A stretch of DNA of 8,712 nt. It comes from Chromatiales bacterium. Lineage in GTDB: Bacteria; Pseudomonadota; Gammaproteobacteria; UBA6429; Thiohalophilaceae. The stretch's first letter is position 1. Every line of letters begins with the position of its first letter. Shown piece after piece: positions 7,475 to 8,712 of this stretch. The stretch is from NCBI GenBank assembly GCA_027070385.1, contig JALXDW010000054.1, forward strand, positions 1 to 8,712, written 5' to 3'. Under the pieces are notes generated by a model. That model did no database searches. It was given only the letters and a program-made list of their open reading frames with translations, and was not told the DNA's origin. The translations under genes and the position numbers were made by a program.

Positions 7475-7493
7475 AAATAGCCGTGTATAAATC

Positions 7494-8712
7494 GTGACAA
7501 AAAAAAGTCTGAATATAGCCAACCCCTTTGTTGACTGGTTTCGCCAGTCAACAGCGTATATTAATGCCTTTAGAAATAAAACTTTTGTCATTGCCTTCGG
7601 TGGTGAACTGCTAACAGACACCCAATTCACACCACTGGTGCATGATATTATGCTACTCCACAGCCTTGGAGTTAAATTAGTCCTGGTACACGGTGCAAGA
7701 CCACAAACCGAGTCTCGTCTGAAAAAACTGGGAGGCACTCTGGAAATTGTTAATGGCCTGCGTGTAACCAATGATCTTGCTTTAGACTGTGTGATTGATG
7801 CCGCCAGCCGTGTACGCGTGGAAATAGAAGCCCTGTTATCAATGGGACTGGCCAATGCCATGACAGCAGGTAAAAGTGTTCATATCAGTTCAGGAAATTT
7901 TGTTACCGCAAAGCCACTGGGAGTCCTCAATGGCATTGATTATTTACATACCGGTGAAGTAAGAAAAATTGCAACAAAAACAATTCATGCCACCCTTGAA
8001 CAAAATAATATGGTACTCATTCCTCCATTAGGCTATTCACCTACCGGTGAAGTTTTTAATTTGAATGCCAAAGATCTGGCCGCTGAACTGGCTATACAAC
8101 TTCAGGCCGACAAATTGATTTATCTGATTAATGATAAAGGTATTACCAACCCACGTAATCAGTTAGTCAGAGAACTTACCGCCAGTGATGCACAACAACT
8201 GATTGGCAAAAAAAATAAAATGTCAGACAGTACCGTACGTTGTATACAAAATGCCATACACGCTGTGAATAAAAATATTCCACGCTGTCATTTAATTGAC
8301 CGACATATCGATGGTGGCTTGTTAACCGAACTCTTTACCCGTGATGGTTGCGGTTCACTGATCTCGGCAGATAATTTTGAAGTGATACGTCAGGCAACGA
8401 TTAATGATATTGCCAGTTTGATTGAACTTATCCAACCGCTTGAGCAGGATGGTTTGCTGGTTAAACGTTCACGCGAAAATCTGGAAATGGAAATAGCTGC
8501 TTTCACTGTGATTGAACGCGACGGTATGATTATTGGCTGCGCAGCATTATTTCCGTTTATAAAAGAAAAAACCGGTGAATTAGCCTGCTTCGCAGTGCAT
8601 AAAGATTACCAGAATAATGGTCGAGGTGAAGCACTGTTTAAAGCCATTCAACAACATGCAAAACAGCTTGGCCTGACAACATTATTTGTACTCACCACCA
8701 GAACCTCACAAT
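7494..8712 (+). CDS. argA: N-acetylglutamate synthase (amino-acid N-acetyltransferase), 3' end outside window
   Basis: The enzyme acetylates glutamate with acetyl-CoA, the committed first step of arginine biosynthesis, in the cytoplasm; the family is usually feedback-inhibited by arginine. The 406 visible residues align throughout with E. coli ArgA (about 443 residues). The N-terminal amino-acid-kinase-like domain is at about 28-285 (TFVIAFGGE, VLVHGARPQ at 64-71, ISSGNF, KPLGVLNGIDY, VRCIQNAIHAV). The GNAT domain starts at about 295 (IRQATINDI, PLEQDGLLVKRSRENLEMEI, and the acetyl-CoA loop QNNGRG at 373-378). About 35 C-terminal residues fall outside the window. The start is GTG at 7494: an in-frame stop lies two codons upstream and no ATG is available before the conserved FVDWFRQST segment. 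No Shine-Dalgarno is visible. The gene follows the ygiM-like gene by 77 bases, so it could be co-transcribed or have its own promoter. Confidence 0.96.
   Translation, partial: MTKKSLNIANPFVDWFRQSTAYINAFRNKTFVIAFGGELLTDTQFTPLVHDIMLLHSLGVKLVLVHGARPQTESRLKKLGGTLEIVNGLRVTNDLALDCVIDAASRVRVEIEALLSMGLANAMTAGKSVHISSGNFVTAKPLGVLNGIDYLHTGEVRKIATKTIHATLEQNNMVLIPPLGYSPTGEVFNLNAKDLAAELAIQLQADKLIYLINDKGITNPRNQLVRELTASDAQQLIGKKNKMSDSTVRCIQNAIHAVNKNIPRCHLIDRHIDGGLLTELFTRDGCGSLISADNFEVIRQATINDIASLIELIQPLEQDGLLVKRSRENLEMEIAAFTVIERDGMIIGCAALFPFIKEKTGELACFAVHKDYQNNGRGEALFKAIQQHAKQLGLTTLFVLTTRTSQ
7529..7553 (+). other. Perfect 10-bp stem-loop within the 5' end of argA
   Basis: TGTTGACTGG (7529-7538) is exactly reverse-complementary to CCAGTCAACA (7544-7553), with the 5-base loop TTTCG. 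It starts 36 bases into argA. There is no T-run behind it, so it is not a standard intrinsic terminator. It could slow ribosomes, stabilise the message, or bind a protein; chance is possible because the codons encode the conserved VDWFRQST region. Confidence 0.55.

Noticed and set aside
7417..7493. ArgR operator (ARG box) upstream of argA
   Set aside because: Only loose half-site resemblances (CATTCAT near 7433, TGTATAAAT near 7484) are present and they are not paired with the right spacing.
7413..7553. Intrinsic terminator between ygiM and argA
   Set aside because: Neither the 8-base inverted repeat nor the 10-bp hairpin is followed by a T-run, and the hairpin is inside argA.
7433..7861. 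142-codon open frame on the minus strand opposite the start of argA
   Set aside because: It is antisense to strongly conserved ArgA sequence and shows no family features.

Overview
The window reads as chromosomal DNA from a gammaproteobacterium. The evidence is an ArgA of the fused kinase-fold plus GNAT type found in Escherichia coli, a YgiM-type SH3/anchor protein, and TtrS-like and hybrid-kinase signalling proteins. Base composition is moderately AT-rich (about 40% G+C by eye). No species can be named from the sequence. There are no insertion sequences, RNA genes, CRISPR arrays or signs of recent transfer, and coding density is high, with no gene-free stretch above about 170 bases.

Left part (minus strand, 5420 down to 1): three closely packed genes form a putative signalling operon. 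The first is a large soluble hybrid histidine kinase ordered degenerate Hpt-like, REC, REC, PAS, PAS, HisKA, HATPase, REC. The second is an exported periplasmic binding protein of the PhnD/TtrS type, with no transporter genes beside it. The third is a membrane histidine kinase with a periplasmic double-Cache sensor and a HAMP domain, cut by the window edge right at its phosphoacceptor histidine. The spacing is 38 bases between genes one and two and 5 bases between genes two and three. The arrangement suggests that the binding protein feeds a periplasmic signal to the membrane kinase, with the soluble kinase integrating further inputs. The ligand and outputs cannot be read from the window.

Middle (5421-5588): a 168-base divergent intergenic region holds a perfect 15-base palindrome and a possible -10 box placed so that the rightward transcript could be leaderless.

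Right part (plus strand, 5589 to 8712): three genes. They are an FbpC/PotA-like ABC ATPase without neighbouring permease or binding-protein genes; a ygiM-like membrane-anchored SH3 protein; and argA (N-acetylglutamate synthase, first step of arginine synthesis), which starts at GTG and runs off the right edge about 35 codons before its expected end. A perfect 10-bp stem-loop lies in the first 60 bases of argA. These three genes have no obvious shared function and look like housekeeping neighbours.
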